This document shows positions 17,922 to 26,116 of a stretch of 50,686 bases of DNA, piece after piece. Source of the DNA: Kiritimatiellia bacterium (GTDB lineage: Bacteria > Verrucomicrobiota > Kiritimatiellia > RFP12 > UBA1067); assembly GCA_027858965.1 (NCBI GenBank), contig JAQIBS010000130.1:1-50686 (forward strand), written 5' to 3'. The notes under the pieces were generated by a model. It was not told the origin of the DNA. It made no database searches and saw only the letters and a program-made list of their open reading frames with translations. Position 1 is the first letter of the stretch. Each line of letters begins with the position of its first letter. The translations under genes and the position numbers were made by a program.

Positions 17922-18728
17922 ATGCGTAACTACAAAGATTTTCAGAATATATTAAGGACCATTGGTGCTTATGAAACCGTGGTTATTGAGGGCAGTAAGC
18001 CACCAAGGATAATCTGGTTTAATACAGTACGCTATGCCACGACAATTATCGGTTTGTGTGCCAGATGTGTGGTGTATGCGATGTTCGGAAAATTCAACTG
18101 CGATAAGTGGGCTGAATTCTGTTATTCATCAATTACCTTTGCCGAAAAAATTAAAGGGCGGCTTTTTTTTGAGGGCTTTAAGGAGCGTTCCCTGTATGAC
18201 GGGCCGGTTGTATATGTTTCCAATCATATGAGCACATTGGAAACAATGATTCTGCCGACAACGCTGCTGACATTTAATGAGCTTTCTATTGTCTTAAAGA
18301 ATAGTCTGGCAGATAATTTTTTTATAGGCAATGCCTTCAGATGTCTAGGGTGTATTGGTGTTACTCGCAAAAATGCACGTGAGGATTTACAGACGGTCTT
18401 AAAGGTTGGTGCGCAGCGGCTTGCTGACGGACATTCTGTCCTGCTTTTTCCAGAAGGTACTCGCCAGGCCGTATTTAACGGCAAAAAGTTTAATTCTTTG
18501 GGTGCTAAGCTTGCGCATCGTGCCGGGGTTCCGGTAGTTCCGATTGCGGTTAAGACCGATTTTCTGGGATCTGGAAAGATTATTAAGGATTTTGGAGAAG
18601 TGAATCCCAACAAGCCGATTCACATTGCCTGTGGTCCGATAATTTCTCCGGAGCTGGGCGCTAAAGAGATGCATGCAAAGTGTGTTGAATTTATTGATGA
18701 CCGACTTAATGCCTGGAAAGAGGAGTAG
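17922..18728 (+). CDS. 1-acyl-glycerol-3-phosphate acyltransferase-like protein (PlsC family)
   Basis: This inner-membrane-associated acyltransferase (268 residues) probably acylates lysophosphatidic acid or a related lipid. The acceptor-binding motif FPEGTRQ (about 176-182) and the downstream GVPVVPIAV segment are characteristic. The catalytic HxxxxD motif instead reads HMSTLE (about 101-106), an Asp-to-Glu change at the charge-relay position. A hydrophobic stretch (about 38-55) could anchor it. No ribosome site is obvious before ATG 17922. The substrate cannot be decided from sequence. The HxxxxE variant could mean altered activity or a related subfamily. Confidence 0.82.
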   Translation: MRNYKDFQNILRTIGAYETVVIEGSKPPRIIWFNTVRYATTIIGLCARCVVYAMFGKFNCDKWAEFCYSSITFAEKIKGRLFFEGFKERSLYDGPVVYVSNHMSTLETMILPTTLLTFNELSIVLKNSLADNFFIGNAFRCLGCIGVTRKNAREDLQTVLKVGAQRLADGHSVLLFPEGTRQAVFNGKKFNSLGAKLAHRAGVPVVPIAVKTDFLGSGKIIKDFGEVNPNKPIHIACGPIISPELGAKEMHAKCVEFIDDRLNAWKEE

Positions 18729-18835
18729 AAGTTCTGAAGTGCTAAAGTTCTAAAGTGAAGAAAGAGGGCTCACTGCGCCGGAATTTTGATATCCGGATAG
18801 AAGTTCCGTCGTGAGTCGTGTGTCGTGAGTCAAAC

Positions 18836-20050
18836 ATGGAGGTTTTCACGAAAAAATATCTAAATTTGAGATGGTCGGTGAGAATCTTCTTTTTATTTGG
18901 GTTTGCCATTATACCCTGGGTGGCTGATGAATCTCCATATTTGCATGCAGCACTCCCGCTTTGCAGCCCTTTTCTTGCAATCATTGCTTTGGTGACTGGT
19001 GGTTTTTCAATAATTATGCTGCCTGCCGCACTGATTTTCTTTGTTTCGATCTTTAAAAAACGCTTTTTCGGCCGTTGGGTATGTCCGGTAGGCACCTGTT
19101 TTGAAATTGCATCCATGAAATCTCCCAACAAAAAATGGGTTACCAGAGTTCCGCCGCTGGGTCTTTGGTTTTTGTCTATCGGGGTTGGTGCGGCAATTAT
19201 GGGTTTTCCGCTCTTTGTTGTTTTAGATCCGCTCTCTATTTTTTCAGGAGCATTTGGGTGGGTGCGACATGATTTGACGCCTTGGGAAAAAATAGGCGCG
19301 TTGGTTTTCCCCGCGATGGTCTTGATTGCGGCCGTCGCTCCTTGGCTGTGGTGTGGTCGGCTATGTCCATTGGGTGCACTGCAGGATGTTGTTTGTCGTC
19401 CTTTTAACTGGATTAAAAAATGTCGACAGACTACTGGCAATTCTCCTGAAGCGAGCAGTAAGTATAAACGTCGGTCGTTTGATACTGGTCGCAGGATCTT
19501 TATGGGTCTCGGGCTTGGTGTAGGGTACAGATTGCTCTTAAATCCTGCCTCGACGGGGCACCAATCCGGTTTGGTCCGACCTCCTGCAATAAATGGTGAG
19601 GCTGAATTTGTCACTCTATGTGCTCGCTGTGGTGCTTGTGCGCGCGTTTGTCCTGAGCAGATCATAGAGCAGCGCGGAGTTGACGACGGTTTTGCCGGAT
19701 TGCTGGCACCAGAGATTGATTTCAGACGTGGGGAGTGTATAGCCTCCTGTATTTGTTGTGGTCAGGTTTGTCCAAGCGGCGCGATACCTGCATTTACGGT
19801 TGAAAACAAATATGACCGGCCTATGGGTTTGGCAGTGGTTAATCACCAGAACTGCCTGCTGGCAGAGAACAGAGAGTGCGGAATATGCATTAATGTCTGT
19901 CCGCAGCATGCATTGGACCTTGCTTGGGATCCGGTAGATATGGTCAGCACGCTCATAGTAGTTGAAGAGAAGTGTACCGGTTGTGGCTCCTGTGAATATG
20001 TTTGTCCTGTGAGACCGGTTGCTATAGTTGTCAAACCATTACATATTTAA
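18836..20050 (+). CDS. NapH/NapG-like membrane polyferredoxin fusion
   Basis: The chain has 404 residues from ATG 18836; an in-frame GTG at 18818 is the alternative start. The N-terminal half has four to five membrane helices and cysteine motifs of the NapH/CcoG type (VCPVGTCFE, CGRLCPLGALQDVVC). At about residue 219 a twin-arginine-like GRRIFMGLG precedes a segment resembling NapG. The C-terminal half holds four 4Fe-4S ferredoxin motifs: CARCGACARVCP, CIASCICCGQVCP, CGICINVCP, CTGCGSCEYVCP. Such proteins pass electrons from quinol to periplasmic reductases or help mature them. NapH and NapG are normally separate, so this looks like a fusion. No reductase, cytochrome or nap/nos gene lies nearby, so the partner is unknown. 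Confidence 0.8.
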   Translation: MEVFTKKYLNLRWSVRIFFLFGFAIIPWVADESPYLHAALPLCSPFLAIIALVTGGFSIIMLPAALIFFVSIFKKRFFGRWVCPVGTCFEIASMKSPNKKWVTRVPPLGLWFLSIGVGAAIMGFPLFVVLDPLSIFSGAFGWVRHDLTPWEKIGALVFPAMVLIAAVAPWLWCGRLCPLGALQDVVCRPFNWIKKCRQTTGNSPEASSKYKRRSFDTGRRIFMGLGLGVGYRLLLNPASTGHQSGLVRPPAINGEAEFVTLCARCGACARVCPEQIIEQRGVDDGFAGLLAPEIDFRRGECIASCICCGQVCPSGAIPAFTVENKYDRPMGLAVVNHQNCLLAENRECGICINVCPQHALDLAWDPVDMVSTLIVVEEKCTGCGSCEYVCPVRPVAIVVKPLHI

Positions 20051-20226
20051 GTATTTTTCATCCGCAGATTACACAGATTAAATTTTGTTATTTATGCATG
20101 TTTTTTTAATCTTTCACAGGGGTACAGAGTTACGAAGGTTATTGCGGCGTAATTATTTAGAGCAGGATCAACAGGATTAATTGAGAGTTTTGTGTTGCGG
20201 GCAACGCCTGCGTAAGGAGATAGATA
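20051..20226 (+). other. Spacer with dispersed short words before yihY-like gene
   Basis: It contains CCGCAGATTACACAGATTAA and CAGGATCAACAGGATTAA, similar in kind to 3705-3840, plus a small GTTGC-GG-GCAAC palindrome near 20194-20205. AAGGAGATAGATA directly before ATG 20227 is a strong ribosome site. Confidence 0.5.
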
Positions 20227-21675
20227 ATGAATAAAATCGATAAAGAATCGACCGTCAAAAAAGTCATTGCATTTTTTCAGCGTGACATGTGGCAGATGGC
20301 TTTAGCTGACCGATCATTATTTGCCAGAGCGGTGGTTAAGTCGTTACAGGTGTTAACCTTGGTAGCGGATGGGTTTAAGCGCAATCAATGCTCTTTGCAT
20401 GCCTCTTCTCTTACGCTCTTCTCCCTGCTTTCTCTGGTTCCGGTTCTGGTTTTGGTTCTAGCATTGGCCAAGGCATTCGGCGGTGATGAAATTGCCCGTA
20501 AGCAGATCGATAAACAGATTAATGCCATGGTTGAGAAGATTGAGCAGGGCGCAAATCAGAATTCTGGTGTTCAGTTTGAATCTACTGACGATAAGGATCA
20601 ACAGCCAGAAGCTACAGCCGCATTTGCAACGCAGGTGCGTGATGGAGCCAATAAAATTTTTGAGCAGGTTAATTCGATCAACTTCGGCAAGTTGGGTGGC
20701 GCTGGTGCGATATTACTGCTGTGGTCAGTAATCGGTGTGCTTGGAAAGGTGGAGGCAAGTTTCAACCAGATATGGGGCGTGGATAAACCGAGGCCGTTGC
20801 TTCGTAAATTCACCGAATATCTTGCGGTGATTATCATCCTTCCCTTCCTTTTAACAGCAGTTTCAACGGTTCCGGTGTTCCAGACTATCAGCTCGGTGAT
20901 GGAAAAGACCATGGGGCAGAGAGCTTCGAGTGGAATAGTTGCCGTTCTGGATTCCAGCCTGTTGCGGGTTGTCATGTCAGCTATTGGTGGAACAATTACA
21001 TTTGCATTCTTACTGGGGTTCATGCCCAACGAGCGGGTAAAGCTCACTCCTGTGCTGGTGGGTGGGTTTATTACCATGATCCTTTTTGTTGTCTGGATGA
21101 AAGTATGTACCATGCTGCAGGTGGGCATTGCAAAGTACAGCGCCCTTTACGGAGGTTTTGCTGTGCTGCCGATATTGCTGATCTGGGTGCATACAAGCTG
21201 GCAGATTATTCTGCTGGGATCGGAAATCTCTTTTGCAGTTCAGAATCGCGATACCTATATGCTGGAGCTTTTCGCGGATGAGGCCAGTATGCGGGCACGT
21301 CTTCTCATGGCGATCTCGCTTTGCATGGAGAGTGTCAAAGCAGGAAGACAGGAGAATGGGGGTGCTTTTGATGCGGAGCAATATGCGCATGATAATGGGG
21401 TGCCGCATCGTTTTGTTTCTCAAATCCTGGATGAGCTTGTAGAACATAATTTTCTGGCAGAAATTGCCGATCATCCCGGTAAATATCTGCCCTGCAGAAG
21501 CAGCACAAAGATACTTGTCTCAGATATTGTCTGTGCCATGGTTGATAAAGGGGAGTCGATAGAGACGCTCGGGCTGGAAGAGCTGAGTGCATCGGTGGCT
21601 GAACTTAATGGGAAGTGGCACAAGGCGGAAGAAGATGTTCTTTCGGTCCCGCTGGCTCAATTGTGTGAGGTGTGA
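20227..21675 (+). CDS. YihY/virulence factor BrkB family membrane protein
   Basis: This 482-residue inner-membrane protein has the family layout. An N-terminal cytosolic helix is followed by HASSLTLFSLLSLVPVLVLVLALAKAFGG (hydrophobic, about 58-86; quoted in part). A further set of five helices (about 160-340) includes LLLWSVIGVLGKVEASFNQIW and YGGFAVLPILLIWVHTSWQIILLGSEI-like stretches. The conserved W-H/T-S-W-Q-I-I-L-L-G-[AS]-E segment near 320-335 is diagnostic. A soluble C-terminal domain (about 360-470) looks like a winged-helix module, as in longer members. An insert of about 70 polar residues (about 90-155) interrupts the first loop. The family was once called ribonuclease BN, but that activity was not confirmed; its real function is unclear. 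Confidence 0.85.
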   Translation: MNKIDKESTVKKVIAFFQRDMWQMALADRSLFARAVVKSLQVLTLVADGFKRNQCSLHASSLTLFSLLSLVPVLVLVLALAKAFGGDEIARKQIDKQINAMVEKIEQGANQNSGVQFESTDDKDQQPEATAAFATQVRDGANKIFEQVNSINFGKLGGAGAILLLWSVIGVLGKVEASFNQIWGVDKPRPLLRKFTEYLAVIIILPFLLTAVSTVPVFQTISSVMEKTMGQRASSGIVAVLDSSLLRVVMSAIGGTITFAFLLGFMPNERVKLTPVLVGGFITMILFVVWMKVCTMLQVGIAKYSALYGGFAVLPILLIWVHTSWQIILLGSEISFAVQNRDTYMLELFADEASMRARLLMAISLCMESVKAGRQENGGAFDAEQYAHDNGVPHRFVSQILDELVEHNFLAEIADHPGKYLPCRSSTKILVSDIVCAMVDKGESIETLGLEELSASVAELNGKWHKAEEDVLSVPLAQLCEV

Positions 21676-21971
21676 GGTGAGAGGTGAACGGAACGAAGTT
21701 AAGCATCATATCAGGTGAAGCATGCATCCCTGGTGCTTCTCAATATCCAATAATCAACACGGAACTCCCAATATCCAAGGTGAGAGCCGCTTCGCTCCAA
21801 GGGAGGCTGAAAACCACGATTTGCAGGATTATATTTTGCGAAGAGTTTCAGTTTTTTACTTGTTCGGTTGGATATTCCTTGTTGGATATTGGATATTCAG
21901 TTCCTATGTGCTAAATTACTTAACTTCGTGCCATTCAGGTCAGAGGTGTGAAGTGTGAGGTGTGAAGTTAT
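21667..21971. mobile_element. MITE-like imperfect palindrome flanked by GAGGTGT heptamers
   Basis: The spacer between the yihY-like gene and metG is organised as nested inverted repeats. The outer arms share ACGAAGTTAAG (21693-21703) and its complement (21919-21929). The inner arms are 21741-21780 and 21863-21900, built from CAATATCCAA words on the left and TTGGATATT words on the right. Short heptamer runs lie outside both arms (GAGGTGT/GAGGTGA at 21667-21687; GAGGTGT/GAAGTGT at 21943-21971). No transposase frame is present, so a non-autonomous element or large foldback repeat is the best description. Confidence 0.5.
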
Positions 21972-22064
21972 GTCCGATCCTGAATTATTTCGGGGTGCTT
22001 CATGGTTTTAAAATGATAAAAAAAACTGTACCATAGGGGCTGATTTTTTTGAAGAGGAGTTTTA

Positions 22065-24083
22065 ATGTCTGAGACCAAGCGAAAAATAGTTGTGACATCT
22101 GCTTTGCCCTATGCCAATGGTGATATTCATATTGGCCATCTGGTAGAGTATTTGCAGACCGATTTCTGGGTGCGCTTCCAGAAGATGCGCGGAAATGAGT
22201 GTCTTTATATCTGTGCAGATGACACACATGGAACGCCGATAATGGTTCGATCCCGTAATGAGGGCATTACGCCTGAGGAGTTGATTGCCCGCAGCTATAC
22301 GCAGCATGTCAAAGATTTTGATGATTTTCAGGTGAAATTCGACCACTATGGCTCTACCAACTGCGATGAAAACCGTGTCTTGAGCGAACAGATTTTTAAG
22401 GCCATGGAGGTCAGCGGAGCGATAACTGCCCGTATCCAGCCTCAGCTGTTTTGCAAAAAGGATCAGATGTTCCTCCCTGACCGTTTTGTGAAGGGCGTCT
22501 GCCCTAAATGTGCTGCAGAGAATCAGTATGGTGACTCCTGTGATGTCTGTGGCGAAACTTATGCTGCTGAGGAGCTCAAGGATGCTTCCTGTACATTGTG
22601 CGGCAGCAAGCCTATTACACGCGATAGCGAGCATCTCTACTTTGAGCTGGAACCGTCGCGCGACTTCCTGAAGGAGTGGATTCCAACGCATACCGCACCG
22701 GAGATGGCCAACAAGCTCCTGGAATGGTTTGATGAGCCGTTGCGCGGATGGTGTATCTCGCGTGATGAACCTTACTTTGGATTTGAAATTCCGGGCCATC
22801 CTGGTAAGTTTTTCTATGTGTGGGTGGATGCGCCTATCGGCTATATGGGCTCGCTGACGGAGTGGTGCGCTGAGACAGGTGAGAGTTTTGATGACTGGTG
22901 GCAGAATAAGGATGCTGAGCTTTATCACTTTATCGGTAAAGATATCGTACGCTTTCACTCTCTGTTCTGGCCGGCTATGCTCAAGACGGCTGGGTTTAAA
23001 ACACCGGATCAGGTCTTTGTTCATGGCTTTCTGACCGTTAATGGCGAAAAAATGAGCAAATCTAAGGGCACCTTCATTAAAGCCCGCACCTATTTGGATC
23101 ATCTGGAGGCTCAGGATCTGCGTTTCTACTATGCTTGTAAGCTTAACAGCACCCCTGATGACATGGACCTGAATATGGATGATTTTATCGGTCGTGTTAA
23201 CTCCGATCTGGTTGGTAAAATCACTAATCTGGTTTCACGTGGTGCGCAGATGTTGCACAAACGGCTGGATGGTGACTGCGGAACCATGGATGAAGAGGGC
23301 TGTAAGTTGTGCGAAGAGGCACGTTCCCGCTCTGATAAGATCGCAAAACACTACGAGGATCGCGACTTTAACAAGGCGATGGTTGAGGTGCGTGAGCTTG
23401 CTGATCTCGCCAACCAGTATTTTGATACCGCTGCTCCCTGGAAATCGATTAAGAGTGATCCTGAGGTTGCCCGCAGTGTGATGACATCCATTCTCAACCT
23501 TTTCCGTATTCTTGCAATCTATTTGCAACCGGTGTTGCCGGAGTACTCAGCCAAGGTGGCGCAGCTCTTTAATGAAGAGCCTTATGCATGGTCTGATATT
23601 GAGAAGAAGATCGAGAGTGTTCCCATCAATAAATATGCCTATCTAGCCCAGAGAGTTGAGGTGGATGCCGTGACTAAAATGGTTGAAGAAAGTCGAAATA
23701 GCTTTGCAGCGCCGCCGGCAGAGGCGGTTGCTCCCGAGATCGAGCCTGTTAAAGAGACTATTGATTTTGAGACATTCTCTAAGATGGATCTGCGTGTGGC
23801 AACGGTTATCTCTGCTGAGGCGGTTGAGAAGGCTGATAAGCTGTTACGTGTGATGCTGGATATCGGTGATGGAAAGCCCAGACAGGTCTTTGCCGGGATC
23901 AAGAAGTATTATGATCCGGAGAAGCTGGTTGGGCGGCAGGTAGTCATGGTGGCAAACCTGGCACCGCGTAAGATGCGTTTTGGTCTCTCTGAAGGAATGA
24001 TAGTCGCGGCAGGTAATCCGGATGGAGATCTCTTCGTGGTTTCTCCCGATACCGGAGCAATCCCCGGCGCCGGCGTTAAATAG
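22065..24083 (+). CDS. metG: Methionyl-tRNA synthetase
   Basis: MetG charges tRNA-Met. The class I HIGH motif appears as HIGH (residues 22-25, in GDIHIGHLVEYLQ). The connective-peptide zinc knuckle has cysteine pairs CPKC, CDVC and CTLC (about 147-186). The KMSKS loop is KMSKSKGTF (about 329-337). An anticodon-binding helical bundle spans about 390-540, and an OB-fold EMAPII-like tRNA-binding domain occupies the C-terminus (about 570-672; DLRVATVISAEAVEKADKLL, MANLAPRKMRFGLSEGM-like). The 672-residue length fits the dimeric E. coli type. The start ATG 22065 follows GAGGAG. Confidence 0.97.
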   Translation: MSETKRKIVVTSALPYANGDIHIGHLVEYLQTDFWVRFQKMRGNECLYICADDTHGTPIMVRSRNEGITPEELIARSYTQHVKDFDDFQVKFDHYGSTNCDENRVLSEQIFKAMEVSGAITARIQPQLFCKKDQMFLPDRFVKGVCPKCAAENQYGDSCDVCGETYAAEELKDASCTLCGSKPITRDSEHLYFELEPSRDFLKEWIPTHTAPEMANKLLEWFDEPLRGWCISRDEPYFGFEIPGHPGKFFYVWVDAPIGYMGSLTEWCAETGESFDDWWQNKDAELYHFIGKDIVRFHSLFWPAMLKTAGFKTPDQVFVHGFLTVNGEKMSKSKGTFIKARTYLDHLEAQDLRFYYACKLNSTPDDMDLNMDDFIGRVNSDLVGKITNLVSRGAQMLHKRLDGDCGTMDEEGCKLCEEARSRSDKIAKHYEDRDFNKAMVEVRELADLANQYFDTAAPWKSIKSDPEVARSVMTSILNLFRILAIYLQPVLPEYSAKVAQLFNEEPYAWSDIEKKIESVPINKYAYLAQRVEVDAVTKMVEESRNSFAAPPAEAVAPEIEPVKETIDFETFSKMDLRVATVISAEAVEKADKLLRVMLDIGDGKPRQVFAGIKKYYDPEKLVGRQVVMVANLAPRKMRFGLSEGMIVAAGNPDGDLFVVSPDTGAIPGAGVK

Positions 24084-24086
24084 GTT

Positions 24087-24198
<112 letters not shown>

Positions 24199-24221
24199 TG
24201 AACAATTGTAAACTAACTAAA

Positions 24222-24236
24222 GCGGGCTCTGCCCGC
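24222..24236. repeat. GCGGGC-TCT-GCCCGC palindrome
   Basis: A perfect 6-bp stem with a 3-base loop lies between two heptamer arrays. There is no T-tract. It is one of four palindromes with 3-base loops in spacers of this window. Confidence 0.55.
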
Positions 24237-24246
24237 AACCCAGCTT

Positions 24247-24332
24247 GTAGCCAGTAGCCAGTAGTTTGTAGCCAGTAGCTTGTAGTTTGCTCTGCTGTAT
24301 TTGCTACCAGCTACAGACTACCAGCTACCAGC
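24247..24332. repeat. Heptamer block GTAGCCA/GTAGTTT with inverted CTACCAG partner
   Basis: Six units GTAGCCA, GTAGCCA, GTAGTTT, GTAGCCA, GTAGCTT, GTAGTTT (24247-24288) are followed after a short gap by CTACCAG, CTACAGA, CTACCAG, CTACCAG (from about 24304). The two halves are partly complementary, so transcripts could form a foldback. Confidence 0.8.
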
Positions 24333-24436
24333 TCAAGTTGCTGCTTCAACTTCTTGTTTTTTGTTGCAGCTTCTGAGCGATAAGCTACTAACGAAGCATG
24401 CAACATAAAAAAACTGAAAACTTTTTACCTGAGCAT

Positions 24437-24549
24437 TGACGACTGACGACTGACGACTGACGACTGTAGACTGACGACTGTAGACTGTAGACTGATGACT
24501 GTAGACCTGACTGTAGACTGATGACTGATAACTGTAAACTGATAACTGT
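24437..24549 (+). repeat. Heptamer array TGACGAC/TGTAGAC/TGATAAC running into menA
   Basis: From 24437 the units are TGACGAC x4, TGTAGAC, TGACGAC, TGTAGAC x2, TGATGAC, TGTAGAC, then after a 5-base slip TGTAGAC, TGATGAC, TGATAAC, TGTAAAC, TGATAAC. Read on the other strand these are CAGTCGT, CAGTCTA, CAGTTAT and CAGTTTA. The menA start codon (24521) lies within the unit TGATGAC. Confidence 0.93.
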
Positions 24550-25429
24550 AAAAGCATGGATAGGCGCACTGCGCCTCTGGTCACTGACAGCGGCAACTAT
24601 TCCCGTTCTGGTGGGCTCTGCCCTTGCCTGGCGTGAGGAGAGTTTCTCCTGGGCAATCTTTGCTCTGACAATGTTCAGCGGCTGGGCGCTGCAGATAGCG
24701 GTCAACCTGCTCAACACCTACGGGGATTATAAATCAGGTGTGGATCAGAGCAAGAAGAAGGCGACTTGCGAAATTCTGATCAACGGCGAGTTCAAACCAT
24801 CTGAAATTCTTATATCGGCGGTTGCGGTTGTCGTGGCCGGTGCTCTGCTGGGTGTGTGGGCTGCATATCTGAGCAGCTGGAAACTACTGTTCTTTGCCTT
24901 TCCCGGTGTGTTGGGTGTGATCGGCTATACAACCGGAACAAAGTTCAAGTATATGGGGATTGGCGTTCCGGTGGTCTTTCTTCTGATGGGAGTGGTAATG
25001 GTGATGGCAGCTTATTATGCTCACAGTATCGCTCTTACATGGACCGCTTTCGTGGTTTCGCTGCCGGTCTCCTGCCTTGTCGCAGTTATTCTTCATGGTA
25101 ACGATCTGCGTGATTTTGAGAGCGACGGCGCCGTTGGAATCAGGACCACGGCCCTGCAGCTGGGATTGTCGCGCGCTAAGATTTTCTTCTGCATACTGCA
25201 TGCATCGGCATATATCGCTGTGGTCATCGGGGTTGTCAGCGGTCTGCTTCCATTCTGGGCGTTATTGGCATTGCTGACCGCGCCGATCAGCCTGAAGGTC
25301 TGTCGTACCTGCCTGACAACCTTTAAACCGGGGGCGGAACTGCCTGAGGCCCGGAGCTTGGTGGCAGTATCAGCGCAGGTTCACTTGCTCTTCGGAATTC
25401 TCCTCGCCATCGGCCTTGCTGTGGGCTAG
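24521..25429 (+). CDS. menA: MenA-type UbiA prenyltransferase (1,4-dihydroxy-2-naphthoate polyprenyltransferase family)
   Basis: This integral membrane enzyme would attach a polyprenyl chain to dihydroxynaphthoate in menaquinone synthesis. The two Asp-rich prenyl-diphosphate sites are LLNTYGDYKSGVD (about 65-77) and HGNDLRDFESDGAVGIRT (about 191-208). Eight or nine hydrophobic helices cover the 302 residues. The only in-frame ATG (24521) is inside a heptamer repeat, so the first nine or so residues (MTDNCKLIT) are repeat-encoded; a CTG at 24539 is the other possible start. No ribosome site is visible. The 3' end overlaps rsmI on the opposite strand by 60 bases. No other menaquinone gene is in the window, so the exact aromatic substrate is inferred. 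Confidence 0.85.
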   Translation: MTDNCKLITVKAWIGALRLWSLTAATIPVLVGSALAWREESFSWAIFALTMFSGWALQIAVNLLNTYGDYKSGVDQSKKKATCEILINGEFKPSEILISAVAVVVAGALLGVWAAYLSSWKLLFFAFPGVLGVIGYTTGTKFKYMGIGVPVVFLLMGVVMVMAAYYAHSIALTWTAFVVSLPVSCLVAVILHGNDLRDFESDGAVGIRTTALQLGLSRAKIFFCILHASAYIAVVIGVVSGLLPFWALLALLTAPISLKVCRTCLTTFKPGAELPEARSLVAVSAQVHLLFGILLAIGLAVG

Positions 25430-26116
25430 CTTGCTGCGGGCAAACTTAGGGTTATTGCCGGCAATTACAATAACGGCTTCGCCTTTTATCTTTTTACCAT
25501 CAAAGAGTGCTATCAGATCTGAGAGGAACCCGCGTTCAGTGCGCTCATGTAGCTTTGTCAGCTCCAGGCATACTGCGGCCTCTCGATCACCCATGCTCTC
25601 AAAAGCGGCCTGCAGTGATTTGCCTATCCGGAAGGGGGATTCAAAGCAGATCAAGGTGTGCGGCATGGCTGCCTCATCTTCAAAAAAGCGTTTGAGTGCC
25701 CCGGGTTTGCGCGGTGGAAATCCTTTGAATGTGTAGCTGGATGTGGAGAGCCCTGATGAGAGTAGCGCAAGGGTAACAGCTGAGGCTCCCGGAATAACAT
25801 CAAAAGGGATGTTTTCCTGTGCTGCCCGCCGGATAAGTCGATAGCCGGGGTCGCTGATACCGGGATAGCCACCATCGGAGCAGAGCGCCACTGTACGCCC
25901 TCCCTGGGTTGCCTGAAGTATTCGGGTTGCTATCCTCTCTTCATTACCCTGACGGTATGAAATCAGCTCAGGCCGGGGTATGTCAAAGGCGCTGAGCAGT
26001 GCCCATGTGCGTCGCGTGTCTTCACAGGCGATCATATCGGCGGTTTTGAGTATTTCCAGTGCTCTGGGGGTCAGGTCCTGGAGGTTGCCGATGGGAGTTG
26101 CCACAATGTGCAGCAT
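25370..26116 (-). CDS. rsmI: 16S rRNA (cytidine-1402-2'-O)-methyltransferase
   Basis: RsmI uses SAM to methylate the ribose of C1402 in the ribosomal P site. The tetrapyrrole-methylase fold is shown by VATPIGNLQDLTPRALEIL (residues 4-22), ACEDTRRTWALL (about 34-45), and SDGGYPGISDPGYRLIRRA (about 79-97). PGASAVTLALLSSGL and GFPPRKPGALKRFF follow. At 248 residues it is slightly short; many members are near 280 and carry an extra C-terminal domain. Its last 20 codons overlap the end of menA on the other strand, and its first codons overlap the 3' end of hflX by 46 bases. hflX-rsmI is thus one minus-strand unit. Confidence 0.94.
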   Translation of the reverse strand: MLHIVATPIGNLQDLTPRALEILKTADMIACEDTRRTWALLSAFDIPRPELISYRQGNEERIATRILQATQGGRTVALCSDGGYPGISDPGYRLIRRAAQENIPFDVIPGASAVTLALLSSGLSTSSYTFKGFPPRKPGALKRFFEDEAAMPHTLICFESPFRIGKSLQAAFESMGDREAAVCLELTKLHERTERGFLSDLIALFDGKKIKGEAVIVIAGNNPKFARSKLAHSKADGEENSEEQVNLR

